Shown piece after piece: positions 1-11,900 of a DNA stretch of 64,000 nt. Every line of letters starts with the position of its first letter. Positions within the stretch are counted from its first letter, which is position 1. Made by a program: the position numbers and the translations under genes. Location: positions 44,337,167-44,401,166 of the forward strand of contig NC_041011.1 in the NCBI RefSeq assembly GCF_004193775.1. The letters are read 5' to 3'. Under the pieces are notes generated by a model. It worked only from the letters and a program-made list of their open reading frames with translations, was not told the DNA's origin and searched no databases. The DNA is from Glycine soja. Lineage: Eukaryota > Streptophyta > Magnoliopsida > Fabales > Fabaceae.

Positions 1-1915
1 TGTGATATGCACAACTTTCTCTTTCTCTCTCTTTGTTTGTTGTACAATGTAAAGCTGAAGTGGGATTATGAAAAGCTAGAGCTCAATATTGTGGGAAGTG
101 TAAAATAAGTGGCAAAGTGAGAACAAGCTTTAAACACTAAGGAATGGAATAAATGACTTTTGTTAAGAATAAGCTGAAACTGAAGGGGAAGAGAGAGAAA
201 AAGAGAGTGAGGACTGTCTGTCTGGTTGAATGGACAGAGGGAACAGTGGTGGTGGGCTTTAGTTAGCTTTTATCTTTTCTCGAGGAGAAGAGGGAATAAT
301 GCCTTGAATGATTGATGGAATAATCGCAACCTCCAAATGAAAACAGATTGCATGAAAACCAATGTTGGTTTGGTGCTAAATATGACACTTTGTCTCTCTT
401 CTAACTTCTAATTCGCTCCTCCCCCAAAAAGTTGGCTTTCCTCACCACCGTTTTAATGAGTCTAAATCATGGTTTTCTGTTGCCTGACACATTTTGAGAA
501 ATAAGATAACAACATCATACATACAGTATTATACAACAATAATTCATGTACATTTCTGAATTATTATTTGAGGATTTTTAATCAGAGATTCAATTAGAAA
601 AAATATTAAAATTAAGAATTTAATTTGAAAAAATTAGTTTAAGGATAACGGTATAATCATTAAACTCATAATTAAATATTCTTAACAAATTTAAGAATTT
701 CACTATTTTTTATGAAGTTCAAGAACTTACTCTATTAACCTGAAATATATTACATGCAATTGGTTATTAGGAATTTAGAACTTTGAAGGGAAGATAATAA
801 GAAAATGATTTTTTTTTATTTCAAAGTATTTTCATTCGGCCTTTTGAATCAATTATGAAATTAATCTTTAATTGAAACTTAATAAAACTTAAAGTTTATC
901 ATCTCTTTTCAAAATATATTTTGTGGGTATCGAACTCAATTATTTCTTCATAAATTCAGCATATATTATCAACTCAATTACACTCATTGTATATAAGACT
1001 AAAATGATACTACCTTTGTGTCTTAAATCAAAGCAGCAACAAAAAATTAAGTGCATGAATAGTAATAGTTTTTTCATATATAAAAAAGAAAATAAAGTAC
1101 TCCAAATTTAACCAATTAATCCATTTTATAGTTATAACATGGTGGTCTTGATGTAATTAAAGGTCGACGGAAAATAATAAACAATTTTTATTCATTTTTA
1201 TATTAGATTTTACTATCTCAATTTAAATTTATGTTCTTTTTAATTTTTATCTTAACTATTTGAGTTTATGCCTAAATTATCATTTCTATAACATAAATTT
1301 ATGTTTTCTCTATGTATTTTTTGGTCTAGACTAGACCAAAGAGGACTAAGACCACAGTGGATAATGAACTTTTCCTGTGTAAGTATTTAATGTAATTGCA
1401 AAAGGAAAATAAATTTTAAGGTCGTATAATCTAAACAATGAGAAATGTCACCCCATCCCATTGTGATAATATCCGCGTAGATTGCATTAGCTCCAAGGCT
1501 CATTTGAGTCATTCCACATCCACAATCCAATATTCATTATATATGCTTGAATTAATTTATTTAAAAAATTAAAAATTTCTTAAAATATTTTTGAAGCAAA
1601 GTAATTTTTATTAAAAAAATTAAAACAAAGACGTACTAAATTTATTCAAATAACACAGTAAAGGATTGAAAAAAAAAACTTCATAAAGCCTGTTTTGCAC
1701 TAATATGAGGACAACCAAAAATTTGTAAGAAAAAAAACGGCTAAAAAAATGGAAAGAGAGAAGCTTAAGCCCAAATACCAAAAAGGCAAAGTTGGAGTGC
1801 ATTATTATGTAGAAGGATAGACAGAGAGTGGCTTGAGTCCAAAACACTTTCAACTGTGCCAATATAATCAATTATTGGGCTTTGGCTTCCTCTCACATAC
1901 TTTAGAGGGTGCGTC

Positions 1916-1918
<3 letters not shown>

Positions 1919-1984
<66 letters not shown>
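1919..1984. repeat. (AT)n microsatellite, about 33 units
   Basis: Uninterrupted alternating AT over roughly 66 bases. Such runs are common in legume intergenic DNA and highly length-variable. Confidence 0.97.
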
Positions 1985-1988
<4 letters not shown>

Positions 1989-4936
1989 AAAATTTAAGAA
2001 AATTAATTCTGCATGTAGGAGTTGATTTTAGGGGTCATGATAGAGAGGAAATGTTTTCTGCCAGTATGATAGAAATTTTATGTCTTAAATAACGACCCTT
2101 AATAATGTTACCCTCTAAACAAATATACAAAACAAATGCTCTTTTAGCTATTTACGTACCTAAAATTAAATATGAAAACACAAATTATTTTATCATAAAT
2201 ACTTCATCATCAAAAACTGATCTGCATACAACAATAAATTCGCGAATTCTAATGCACGCGTAGTTACTAGTGAAGAACAAGCAAAGAGACAGGGACAGGG
2301 AGGATCATAAAATTGACATTGAGATATTTTCTTTGTACGAAGAAAACAGTACTATACAAGGGATGAAAACAAACTTGGGAAAAGAAAAAAAAAACAGAAC
2401 ATCCCCTGACACATGAAAATAGCAACAATAAAACCAAAGATATGCACAAATCAACATAACATCATCTAATGAAAGCACATTGCCAATTAAAAAAAAATCA
2501 AATATACTTTTATCTCTTAAGATTCTTTGATTGCCTAAGGTGAACCATCTTCTTAACTAATGTAAATTTGAAAAACCATTCTTGGGTTGGAACACACTTT
2601 GTTTGTAAGACCAAGTTCTGATTGATTTTTGTGACTATCCTCTTGTATGAGGTAAACAGCAAGTTATATGACACCCTTTGTTGTTTAACTAAACCAGAAA
2701 TAGCAAAATGTGATTCCCTGTGTGATGAACCCTAAAGTTATGGTTTGAATATTGAATGATTTATATATATTATAACGAGAGCGTGCATTATTGTCTGAGG
2801 GCAGTGGTCATGTCATGGAGGCTACATAGCCTAAGGTTTTGATCGATTAATATTCCTTTCAAAAGACATGCATGCATTTATCAAGGAGGAGATGGAATTT
2901 AGACTTGTACTTGACTTTGACTTGACTTGACTCAGTCATGAAGAGAATAATGTGGATCCCTCTCTTCGATATAGAATGGACAACACAACACATCCATTTC
3001 AAAATCCAAATTATTTTCATTTTGGTACAGTTTGTCCGCGACCTTATAGACTCTTTCTTTCTTAAATAAGACTAAAACAAAACCAGGTTACATGGTTTGA
3101 TTGAGTTTGAAAAGGAGACAATTGGTACCATGAGACGTTGCAGAGAAAATGATGAAGATATTTTGAGAAATTGAGGGTTAATGATATTGACCCTTGTTTT
3201 TGTTTCCATCATCATTGGATATCGACCCTTCAAATACTGCTTTGGATACCAAGTCCGTATAACTTTTTCACACAGAGTGATCAATGGAAATTCAGGAAGA
3301 TCTCTAATTTCTGCCTCTCTTGTTTTTTTTTTTTCTTAACCTCAAATTTCTGCCCAAAACCTTAATTGCAATGTTGAGTCACTATGTGTTTGATGGCCGT
3401 GCTGTATTGGAGAAATTATTGAGTGGTTTTGGGTTATCATGGTTCCGTTAATCTCTATATTTGAATGTGTTATATGTAAGATTGGCTGGACCTTGGATAA
3501 GTAATGGGTTTTAAGGGAATCTCTTAATCTCAAACTTTTGTTTTATTTTATGAGTTTAGATTAGTAATAAAAATGATTTTCATGAGAATGAAATCAATCT
3601 CATTTCTTAAAATAAAAATAAAACATTAAGATTAAAAAATCATTTAAAAAAATAATTTATGTAATGATTATAATAATATATTATTATGATTATTATCATT
3701 ATCATTATTATTGTCTTTATTATTATCATTATAAGTGATAATGGTGATCCTGATAATAATATTGATAAACATGATAATAGTGATAATTTTAAGTGAATAA
3801 TTCTAATAAGTTTTTTTACATGATAATTACTATAATAATAATATTTATTACAATTTCTTATTAATTGATCTTATTCAAAAAGTATTACACGGATGATGTA
3901 TAGAAATTAAAATCACGTCATCATTTATTTATATGGATATTTTTTAAAATAAAATTTGAATTTATAATATATTAATAAAATTTAGGCGTGTAAAAAAATT
4001 AAATAACTTAACTATTTTTATTGGGCTTAATAAATTAGTTTTTTGGTTTTTATAAAAAGGATTGAATGAAGTATTTATTTATAAGTGATGAGAAAAAAAG
4101 TAGACAAATTTCTTTTTACAATTGTAGCTTTTTTATGGTATCGATGTCATATATGTCTAAAACCCTAATCAAGCCTAAGTTCATATCTAACAACACAATT
4201 CAGGCAGTATCTCTTGCAGATGTAGACAAATTGGGTCTCACCAATTTGAGTAGCTAATGAATAGTGACATACAATACTTAAGATGTTGAACAACCACCAA
4301 CCAAGCACAAGTTAGAGGATGATTGATAAACACAAATATTTCATGGATCATATATTCACATAGGGGCATAGAATATACAAGGTTTGATAATTCCTGAAAA
4401 TAATCACACTAACTTATAGAAATTAAAAAAAAAACTTATAGAAATTCAAGACTTATTTCAGTGGAGTAATTATATGTGTCGATGATGGTTAAATGCAGCT
4501 AATGCCCGTAACATCTGTGGGGCAAATTCTCCATTTTCCTTCTACATGGATGCTAATGTTACTAGTTCAGTGTTTTTATTGACTATACCCATTACTTTGT
4601 TTTATGCTGGTTACGAGGTATGGGCCCAATAATAAGAGTAGATTGGGTTATCTCGTCCAACTTTAGGCCTACCTGGGCCAGTTTTGGTTAGTTCTAACCA
4701 GAATACAACAGAACCTCTATAGTCCTAATATGGCCTCATTACTTTGTTTTTGCAAAGGAAGGTTTAAACATATTAAAAACCAATGATTAAAATCTCAGAA
4801 AAAATTATTGATTGAATATGAAATCACATTTTAGGAATGATTTATAATTATTTTATATTTTATCCCAAAATTTAATGACGACTTATCACATTTTTCTTTC
4901 AAGTTTCAACCTAAAGGATTATTTGACGTAATTTTT

Positions 4937-5155
4937 GAGAATTTTTGTTGTTCAATTTAGAGTATTTTAATATATCATGTACCTCAATCATACACCAAAG
5001 CCAAAAGTTATGGCCGTTTCAATTTGTGGAGAGTTTTCTTCTTCAATTTCGAGTGTCTCAATATATTATGTGTGTGAATCTGACATTCAAGTAAAAAGTT
5101 ATGACCATTTGAATTTCTCGATAGCTTTCATTGTTAAATTTTGAGCATTCCAAAG
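4937..5155. repeat. Diverged 92/91-bp tandem repeat resembling soybean centromeric satellite
   Basis: Three successive units start at about 4937 (gagaatttttgttgttcaat), 5029 (gagagttttcttcttcaatt) and 5120 (gatagctttcattgttaaat), giving periods of 92 and 91 bp; the third is cut off after about 35 bp. Each full unit continues with an 'aatatat(c/t)atg' block and then an 'aaaagttatg(g/a)cc' block. The order and wording match my memory of the soybean satellite SB92/CentGm (91-92 bp). The repeat structure is seen directly; the family assignment is from memory and should be confirmed by alignment. Confidence 0.8.
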
Positions 5156-6014
5156 AGGATGAAATTATCCATTAGCTAGCCACTATGGAATCATGATTTT
5201 AGGATCTACAACCCATAAAAATCAAGCAGGTTTATATGTAGTCTTTAAATTTTTAACCCAACCAGTTCAAATGTTTGAAATTGGATTTCTCTTATTATTC
5301 TTGTTTATTATTAAAAAAAAACTAATTCATTTTTTATCATTTAAGTTTATACTAAATTTAAAACATTTATATACATAAACTAGGACTCTAGAAGGTCATG
5401 AATTGGCAATAGCTTAATTAAGGAAAATTGATCTTAATTAATTTTTATTCAAAATTATTTCCATAAAAAATTCAACTCAAATATTATATGAATGATTTAA
5501 TTTTAATTTCAATATATTAACTACTTGTATATTCTCACTTGGTTTTAGTAACTTTTAAGTGATAAAAAACTTAAAACATTTATATATAAACATAAGATAG
5601 TAAGTTTTTAATATGTTTTGCTAACACGCAATAAAATATGTACATATTAAAAGTTGAAACATTTTAATTTTCATTTAAGAGAAATAATTTGAAAGATAAA
5701 ATATAATGAAAAGCAAAAGGCATATAAAAAATTAAAAATATAGTAATATATAAAAAATTAAAGTTACGGAATACATAATTCTAGATTGAAACTTTATAAT
5801 GTAGAGATAATAATAAATCCAGATATAAATATAAATAAACGCAGAAAATAAAAAAGAAAAGGAGGTTGGGAGTCAAAAAGATTCAAAATAGAGGTTCGGA
5901 GTTAGGGTCGGAAAGCCGTTTGTTTGTAATTTCTTGAGTCGTGACTCGTGACGATTCCGATAATCCCTCTCAATTCACAAACACGCCCAGAGAGAGAGAG
6001 AGAGAGTTGTGGAA

Positions 6015-8544
6015 ATGGAAGAAGGTGTTGGCGCCATCTTTCTCGACTCCAATTCAGAGACTGTCGGACTTGGAGGTACTACTCATTCTTCTCCCCTTTC
6101 AATTCTCTCTCTTAGGGTTTTCTAATTCCTTTATTAGGGTTTAGGGTTTTCTCTCACTCCAATTCAAACCCTTTTCGGATACTCATTTCACTGATTGTTT
6201 CGGGGGGAAAAAAGAGTTCATATTTTAAGATATAGTTTCTGATTACATAGCTCTTATGTTTATCCATCTACTAGATTTGTCCTAGCGAAAAACTATGCAC
6301 GCAAATCTGGGTTCTTTTTTTTCAGATCTGGAATGTTACTTCATGTATTGCAGGTACAAAAGCAAAGAAAGTGAAAGTGCTGAAGGGAGATTCCGTTCCT
6401 GTTGGAACGGAAGTGAGAGCGAACGTGGGAGCTTCCCAGAACAAAATTCTTGCTGACATAAGCAACTTTCCCCAACAACCAAAGCAACACATCTCTGTTG
6501 ACCACCTTCTCAAGGTATATAGATTATCTATGCATGTATACTTCTCGTGATTCGTTCTCATTGGTTTCACTTTCAGACTTCGCTGATGTATACTTTGAAT
6601 TTGTTTTCCAGGAAAAGGAAATTTTGATCAAGCATCTTGCTACTAGAGAGTAATTCATACTTTCTCTCTGAATTTGCTCTAGTTTTCTGTGTAATTTTGG
6701 TGGTGATTGTTTTCATTTACTGGGGTTTTTCTCAACTTGTGTGGACAGTGCCGTTATAGAATCGTGTAAAGCTGAGCTACACAAGTGTCAAACCAACTTT
6801 CAGAAACTAAGGAAGCAAAATGCAGAACTTGCCCTCACAAATAGTCAAATGCTGGTGGTACTGACCAAATTTTTTTTAACGATAATGTTTGTCGCTGTTG
6901 TTGAAACTCTAATCTATGATTGCTTATGTGTGTTGTTTTCATCTGTCTATTCAATGCAGGAGCTTAATTCTAGTAGACAGAAGGTGAGTCTTGAAATGAA
7001 GATTGTTGGTGCTTGTGTCACTGTCACCTATTGCTTTCATTTTCTTTGTTTTTTTTTTTTAATGATGGATTGAGTGATGTTGAATTTGTTGCCATTCAGC
7101 AAAGGGAACTTCAGCTTGAACTAGGAAGCAAAAATGGTGTACTCAATGCTATGAGATTAGAATTGACGGTCAGTTTAACTCATCTCAAAGCTGTTAAATT
7201 GCAAGTGAGAAAAGCTTAATTTTGTTTTGACTGTTACAATTTTCTTTCCTCTAGCTAAAAAAGCAAACAGTTAAATCGAAGCATGAAACTGATGCAAATG
7301 AGGTACTGTTTGAGTTTTCCTTTACTTGTTTCTTCTGCTAGTTGGTATTCACTCCTTTCTTAATGACACTGCAACAATTCACTCCTTTCTTAATGGCACT
7401 GCAACAATTCACTTTTTTCTCAACTAATGCTAGGTGAGAGCATGTCAGAGTAAGCAGTCAGATCAGTCATTGCAAGAAGATAACAAGGGGAATGCAAAAA
7501 GGAAGAGAGTGTCCAAATCTCAATGTAGTGTAGTGGACCTAATTCATATGTGTGTATGTGTGTGTGTAATTTCAATGTAAATAACCTTTAAAATGGATCT
7601 TTCTCTCATGCAGCTTCTGCACCTGCTGTCATTAAACAAGTCAAATCCACCAAAAAGGTCGAGAATCAGAGGTATGAGTTTGGGTTTGCTTGCTATATTG
7701 TATTAATTTCTGAACTCCAAAATTTGACTCTCCACTACTTAGGAACAACGCAGCTCATATGTCTACCGTGAATATGCATACAGGTATAGTTTGCGAAGGC
7801 AATCTGCAGGATTGAAAGCTGAAAAACCTGAACCAACAAAAGATTTCTTGGAGGTAGTTGATATTTCACATCTACAAGAAAATTCGGCCAATGAAAATGG
7901 ACCAGCATCATTGGGGTCCAAGGTCCATGAGGAAGCCAGAGAAGCTACTGAATGTAACTGTACACAACTTGTTTCATTTTGTTACTTTATCTTTCAGTTT
8001 TGCTATATCAAGCCTTGTATATATTGTTTGTATGCAGCTTCGAGACCTACTAACCCTGAACAAGTTCATGTTAAAAAGAATGTTGAGAAGAAGAGGTAAA
8101 CACATATACTTCACTTTCTGATTGGATTTGAATAGCTGAGAATTTGCGAGTAATTTAGAGAATGAAAGACCTGCTTACATATCTCTAAGAATTATCTACA
8201 GGCAGAGTATGAGAAGACAAACTAACAGGTTCAGGCCAGAGAATCCAGAACCAGCTGAAGACTGCTTTAAGACAGATGATGCAAAATTTAATGTCTCCCA
8301 ATTATCTGATAATATGTCAGAAAAAAATTGTCCAACAACATCAACTGTAACTTCTGAACAAGAAAATGATGCCTGTATATTTGAGCCTCAGGAAACTCGT
8401 AGATCATCTGTTGGGCGGCCATTGCGTCGGACAGTTGAGAAGATTGTGTCCTACAAGGAAGTTCCAGTTAACCGGAAGATGCGCAGAGATAAATTAGGGA
8501 TTTTCATATCAGGTTCTCACTCAGTTACCAATAACTCTGTATAG
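6015..8544 (+). CDS. SGO1: Shugoshin-like protein (centromeric cohesion protector), 12 exons, 409 aa
   Basis: Shugoshins recruit PP2A to centromeres and shield cohesin in meiosis and mitosis. Exons by splice sites: 6015-6075, 6354-6514, 6612-6649, 6749-6854, 6960-6983, 7100-7168, 7255-7302, 7434-7527, 7614-7671, 7784-7953, 8038-8095, 8202-8544 (1230 nt, frame intact). The N-terminal coiled coil (about residues 70-165) contains the plant shugoshin run NAELALTNSQML followed by ELNSSRQ. The basic C-terminal SGO motif lies at about 362-391 (RRSSVGRPLRR, then SYKEVPVNRKMRR). Exons 9-10 and 11-12 look duplicated: both leading exons are 58 nt in the same phase, and RYSLRRQ (220) is matched by RQSMRRQ (296), each followed by a PEP-containing stretch. 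The exon 8 donor (a|gtgtag) is the weakest junction, chosen because it keeps the frame. SGO1 versus SGO2 is not settled. Confidence 0.88.
7347..7406 (+). repeat. 30-bp tandem duplication in shugoshin intron 7
   Basis: The unit attcactcctttcttaatg followed by (a/g)cactgcaaca occurs twice (7347-7376 and 7377-7406, one mismatch). A third start (attcactttttt) runs into the polypyrimidine tract before the exon 8 acceptor at 7433. Confidence 0.93.
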
Positions 8545-9130
8545 AAGCGTGATGTGGAAACTGCAAAGCATGATATGCCCTACGTCCGGATGCTATAGTG
8601 CATGGTGATAGGGTTCTATTGAACTTTTTTTTTTAATAGCTTCTTGTTTAGGGCTTTGCATCATTGAGAACTGATGTACTTTATTATGATCATCTTTAGA
8701 TGATAAATTGATAATATTTGATCCATTTGTTGATTTCGCTGCTTATCTCCCTCCCCTCCCCCTCTTATACTGTAAATTTAACAAAGGTTGTAGTTTTCAG
8801 AAAAAGGAGTAGCTTTCTGCTTTCAAAGTGTGAAACAAAGGAGTTCACAGCTAAAAAAAACAAAAGGAAAAAGAGAGAATCATTAGTTTTTGAAAATATA
8901 ATTTTACCTGAACTCTATTTTGTCGAGAATCAAGTTTATAAGAAACTATTTATATTTAAATAAATTTACCGAAAAAGTGATTTTGATCAAATAATATTTA
9001 GATTCTTGGATAAAAAAAAAATACTTTTGGATGTGCAATTACTACTGTAGACATCAAAGTATTGTTAAAAGTAAATATATAATATAGTTATGAAAATGTT
9101 TTAGTCACTACATATCTTGATTTTTCTTAG

Positions 9131-9290
9131 TTGAAAAGAAAATATTATTTTATAATGAGATAACAGTACCTTAGTTTTAGAAAATATTGTTATATAATTA
9201 GATAACAGAACCTTAATTTTATTTTTAGATTAATTTTAGAAAATATTATTTTATAATTAGATAACAGAACCTTAGTTTTATTTTTAAAAA
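9131..9290 (+). repeat. Degenerate tandem repeat, about three copies
   Basis: The core 'agaaaatatt(a/g)tta(t/-)ataat(t/g)agataacag(a/t)acc' recurs three times. The spacing is irregular (about 40 then 60 bp) because a ttttatttttagatt segment is present only in later copies. No coding meaning is visible. Confidence 0.75.
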
Positions 9291-9684
9291 TTATCAAATA
9301 GATTAGCATAAATTATGAATAATGGAGCGTGAAACGTAATTTTGGATGTTCCTTGCCCCTCCGAAAACACGTTGACGGTCGTGGACTACCTGCAAGGCTG
9401 CAATGGGAGAGACAAGGAAAGTTTAATCTGTATCCTTTATTTTATTTTCCAAAACTTACAAAAATCAATGAATTTAAGGCTGATGATTGGATGAAATTTG
9501 ACTGAACTATAGAGTTCGAGACAGTTTAGGGTACGTTTGTGTCATCTAAATTCAATTTCTCTCACCTTGTTCTATGTTTTAATATAAAATTTATTGTTGA
9601 AATTAATTTAAATACTCGTTTATATTTAACAGTTTAAAATTAACTCTAATAAAATTAATTTTACTTAGATTTAAAACAAGTCCC

Positions 9685-9800
9685 TAAATTGCTTCCATTA
9701 TTTACCTAAGTTCACCCCGAACTTTTTTTTATATTAAAATACCTTTGACGGAAATACATTTTTGTTATTTGTAATACATAATGAAAGCAAGTTTTCGTTG
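9685..9800. repeat. Segment related to 41440-41545 (possible MULE-type terminus)
   Basis: This stretch and 41440-41545 share ctaagttcacc, then an aaaatacc(a/t)t(t/c)(g/c)GACG block, then acattttttgt(t/c)at. It lies about 270 bp beyond the 3' side of the decayed transposase at 10070-11280, where a terminus of that element could sit. The similarity is visible; the role as a terminus is inference, because I did not find the opposite end. Confidence 0.45.
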
Positions 9801-10069
9801 TGTATTTTGATACAGTGCACACATAACATCAAAGAATGCATAATACACCTGTTTAGATAGAATTTAGTTTACAAATATCTACTAATATCACCTATAAAGT
9901 GTTGTAAAAAAATAGAAGTCTAGTAACAATGGACATAGAAAGTACGATGAAATTAATAAAGTCTTGCGAAAAACTACAATGAAAATAATATCATCAAAGT
10001 GAGTCTTTAGTAATATTTACTACATATCCATGTTCTTTAGTTACAAATAAAGAGTTAAAACATTGTATT

Positions 10070-11280
10070 TTTTAAGTATGCAACCTCCCATGAACCAACA
10101 TCATCATTGTGGTATCTATAACATGAGGTAAAGAAGCCTTATCCTTTAAATAAACCAATAAGAAAAAAATAATAATAAAGTTGCTCAACCACAATGAAAA
10201 CCAATAGCAATATAATATGGTGATGTGAAGGAGATGATGGTTGACCCCAAAAGGAAAAAATGTACAGCTTTTGTACTTTGGATAATTAGACCAACACAAT
10301 GTTATACTGGGTAACAATAATGTAACCCATGTCCTGAATGATAATCCACTTATTAAAATGTACTTGTGTGTTATTGTAAATAAACAAAAAAGTTTTCAAT
10401 TCAATCCCATATTGCTTTGTGGCAAAGAATTGAGCATATTCAATGTGTCATTGCTAAAGTTTCCTAAACAAATCATCATGGATTAGAGCCCAAACACTCT
10501 TGATCACTTTTACCTAGCAATGTTGCATTAAAGCGATAACTATAATGCGTGTCTACTTTGACATCAACAATACAAACAATACAGTCACACAACTCGTGAG
10601 GAAATTCTTCTACCAATGACACACCTCTTTTGTACGTGTTTAGATTTATGGATTATTTTGTGAGTGCTATCTACAATTGCTTGCATGGTATCAACTCGCT
10701 CTCAAAACAAAGAAACATGTTTAGTGGATTTCTTTGACTTTTGTGCTCCTTATATCTAGAGGAGGACACATTGAATTAATGTTTGGAAATGTTAGTTTAT
10801 GGACTTTAGTCGTGAATGTAATTTTTATAGCCACATCAAGTTTTGCAAATCGCTTTAACAATGTGTCAACGTCCTGCAGAAGCGATAACTCTCCCTAAGA
10901 ATTATCCATTCCATACGCAATGCACATCAATGTATAGTCTTACAAGTTGCTAAACATTGCATGTTGGCACAAGGCAGTCCATGAGTACTTCTTAGTTTAC
11001 AGTCACAAGCACAACTTTCACCACCAACAATGTCATCACGTTTGTACTCATGAAATATCAAGTTTTATGCTTCTTGTAGAATGAATAATTAAACATGTGT
11101 TCCAATACATTAATATTTCCCCCCCCCCCCCTCAAATAATACCTTTTATTTTAGCGTGTTACAATATTAATGCATTATTCATTACATCCTAACAATTGCT
11201 TTTAAGTTTGTCATGCAATCTCGAAGCTAGTAGTTTCTTCAATCTCACATGTGCATTCTTAATCCTATTAAAAAATGCAT
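10070..11280 (-). pseudogene. Decayed Mutator-like (MULE) transposase with OTU-like protease segment
   Basis: Reading the minus strand from 11280 leftwards, frame fragments appear in the order expected for plant MULE proteins. First comes AHVRLKKLL, matching the region before the SWIM finger. Next is a SWIM-like zinc-finger block CACDCKLRSTHGLPCA (about 10985-11030), then KVHKLTFPNINSMCPP (about 10770-10820). A second block near 10600-10300 resembles the OTU-like cysteine protease carried by some plant MULEs: a CIVDVK...YRFNATLLG stretch, then KWIIIQDMGYIIVTQYN. In the usual form the first stretch has a DGNCG-type catalytic motif; here it reads DTHYS, so the cysteine is lost. Many stops and frameshifts separate the pieces, so no product is expected. 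Family assignment rests on remembered motifs. Confidence 0.72.
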
Positions 11281-11876
11281 AGTATTTTTTTAAATGTAGG
11301 TTAAAAGATAGAGAACTCTATTTTTTTTCTAAAAAAATTGAGATTTACATGAAAAGTAATTTAAAAACTTAGATTAAATAAATGTAAATCAAAAGAATTA
11401 AACATTCAATCAAACTTAATGATTTATATATTTTATGGATTTTTTTAGTCGCAGATTCTCGATATTTGAGATTCAACTTTAACTTTCATTACTTTAAATA
11501 GGCCTAGATTTTTTTTTCTGAATTTAAATAGGCCTACATAAACTCAATTAAAAAGACAAAACTCTCATAATATCTATTTTACTCTATACAAATTGAAATT
11601 GGAAATATAAACTCATTATTACTTGTATTACCGGTCTTGGTAATTATACTTTTTATGTTGATCAAAGTAAATGAAGTCATGTGATTATCTAGATGGTTTT
11701 CACATCACAATCGATTCTGCTGCTGAACATCAGTTGCTTTCTTGCTTTCTCTGAATAGTGCTCAAGCTATTTATTTATATCTTTTCCACCTTATGCGTGC
11801 ATATTTTCGCATGCATTATGATTATCATCATGAAAACTTTAGAATCAGAGAAATTGCATGAGGGATACTACAATCT

Positions 11877-11900
11877 GGGGGGGGGGGGGGGGGGGGGGGG
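11877..11900 (+). repeat. Uninterrupted G24 run
   Basis: Twenty-four consecutive G, flanked on both sides by aatct. Long G runs can form quadruplexes and are prone to length errors in assemblies. Confidence 0.95.

Larger units (their letters stand above)
1..6014. other. AT-rich spacer upstream of the shugoshin gene
   Basis: I see no convincing coding exon here; the open frames are short and AT-driven. It holds a long (AT)n run (about 1919-1984), an imperfect ATT/GAT-type trinucleotide tract (about 3661-3800) and a satellite relic (4937-5155), listed separately. The first 480 bases are less AT-rich and pyrimidine-tracted. They could belong to the promoter or leader of a gene outside the window, but nothing decides this. 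A (GA)9 run at about 5989-6006 lies just before the shugoshin start, probably in its 5' leader. Confidence 0.6.
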
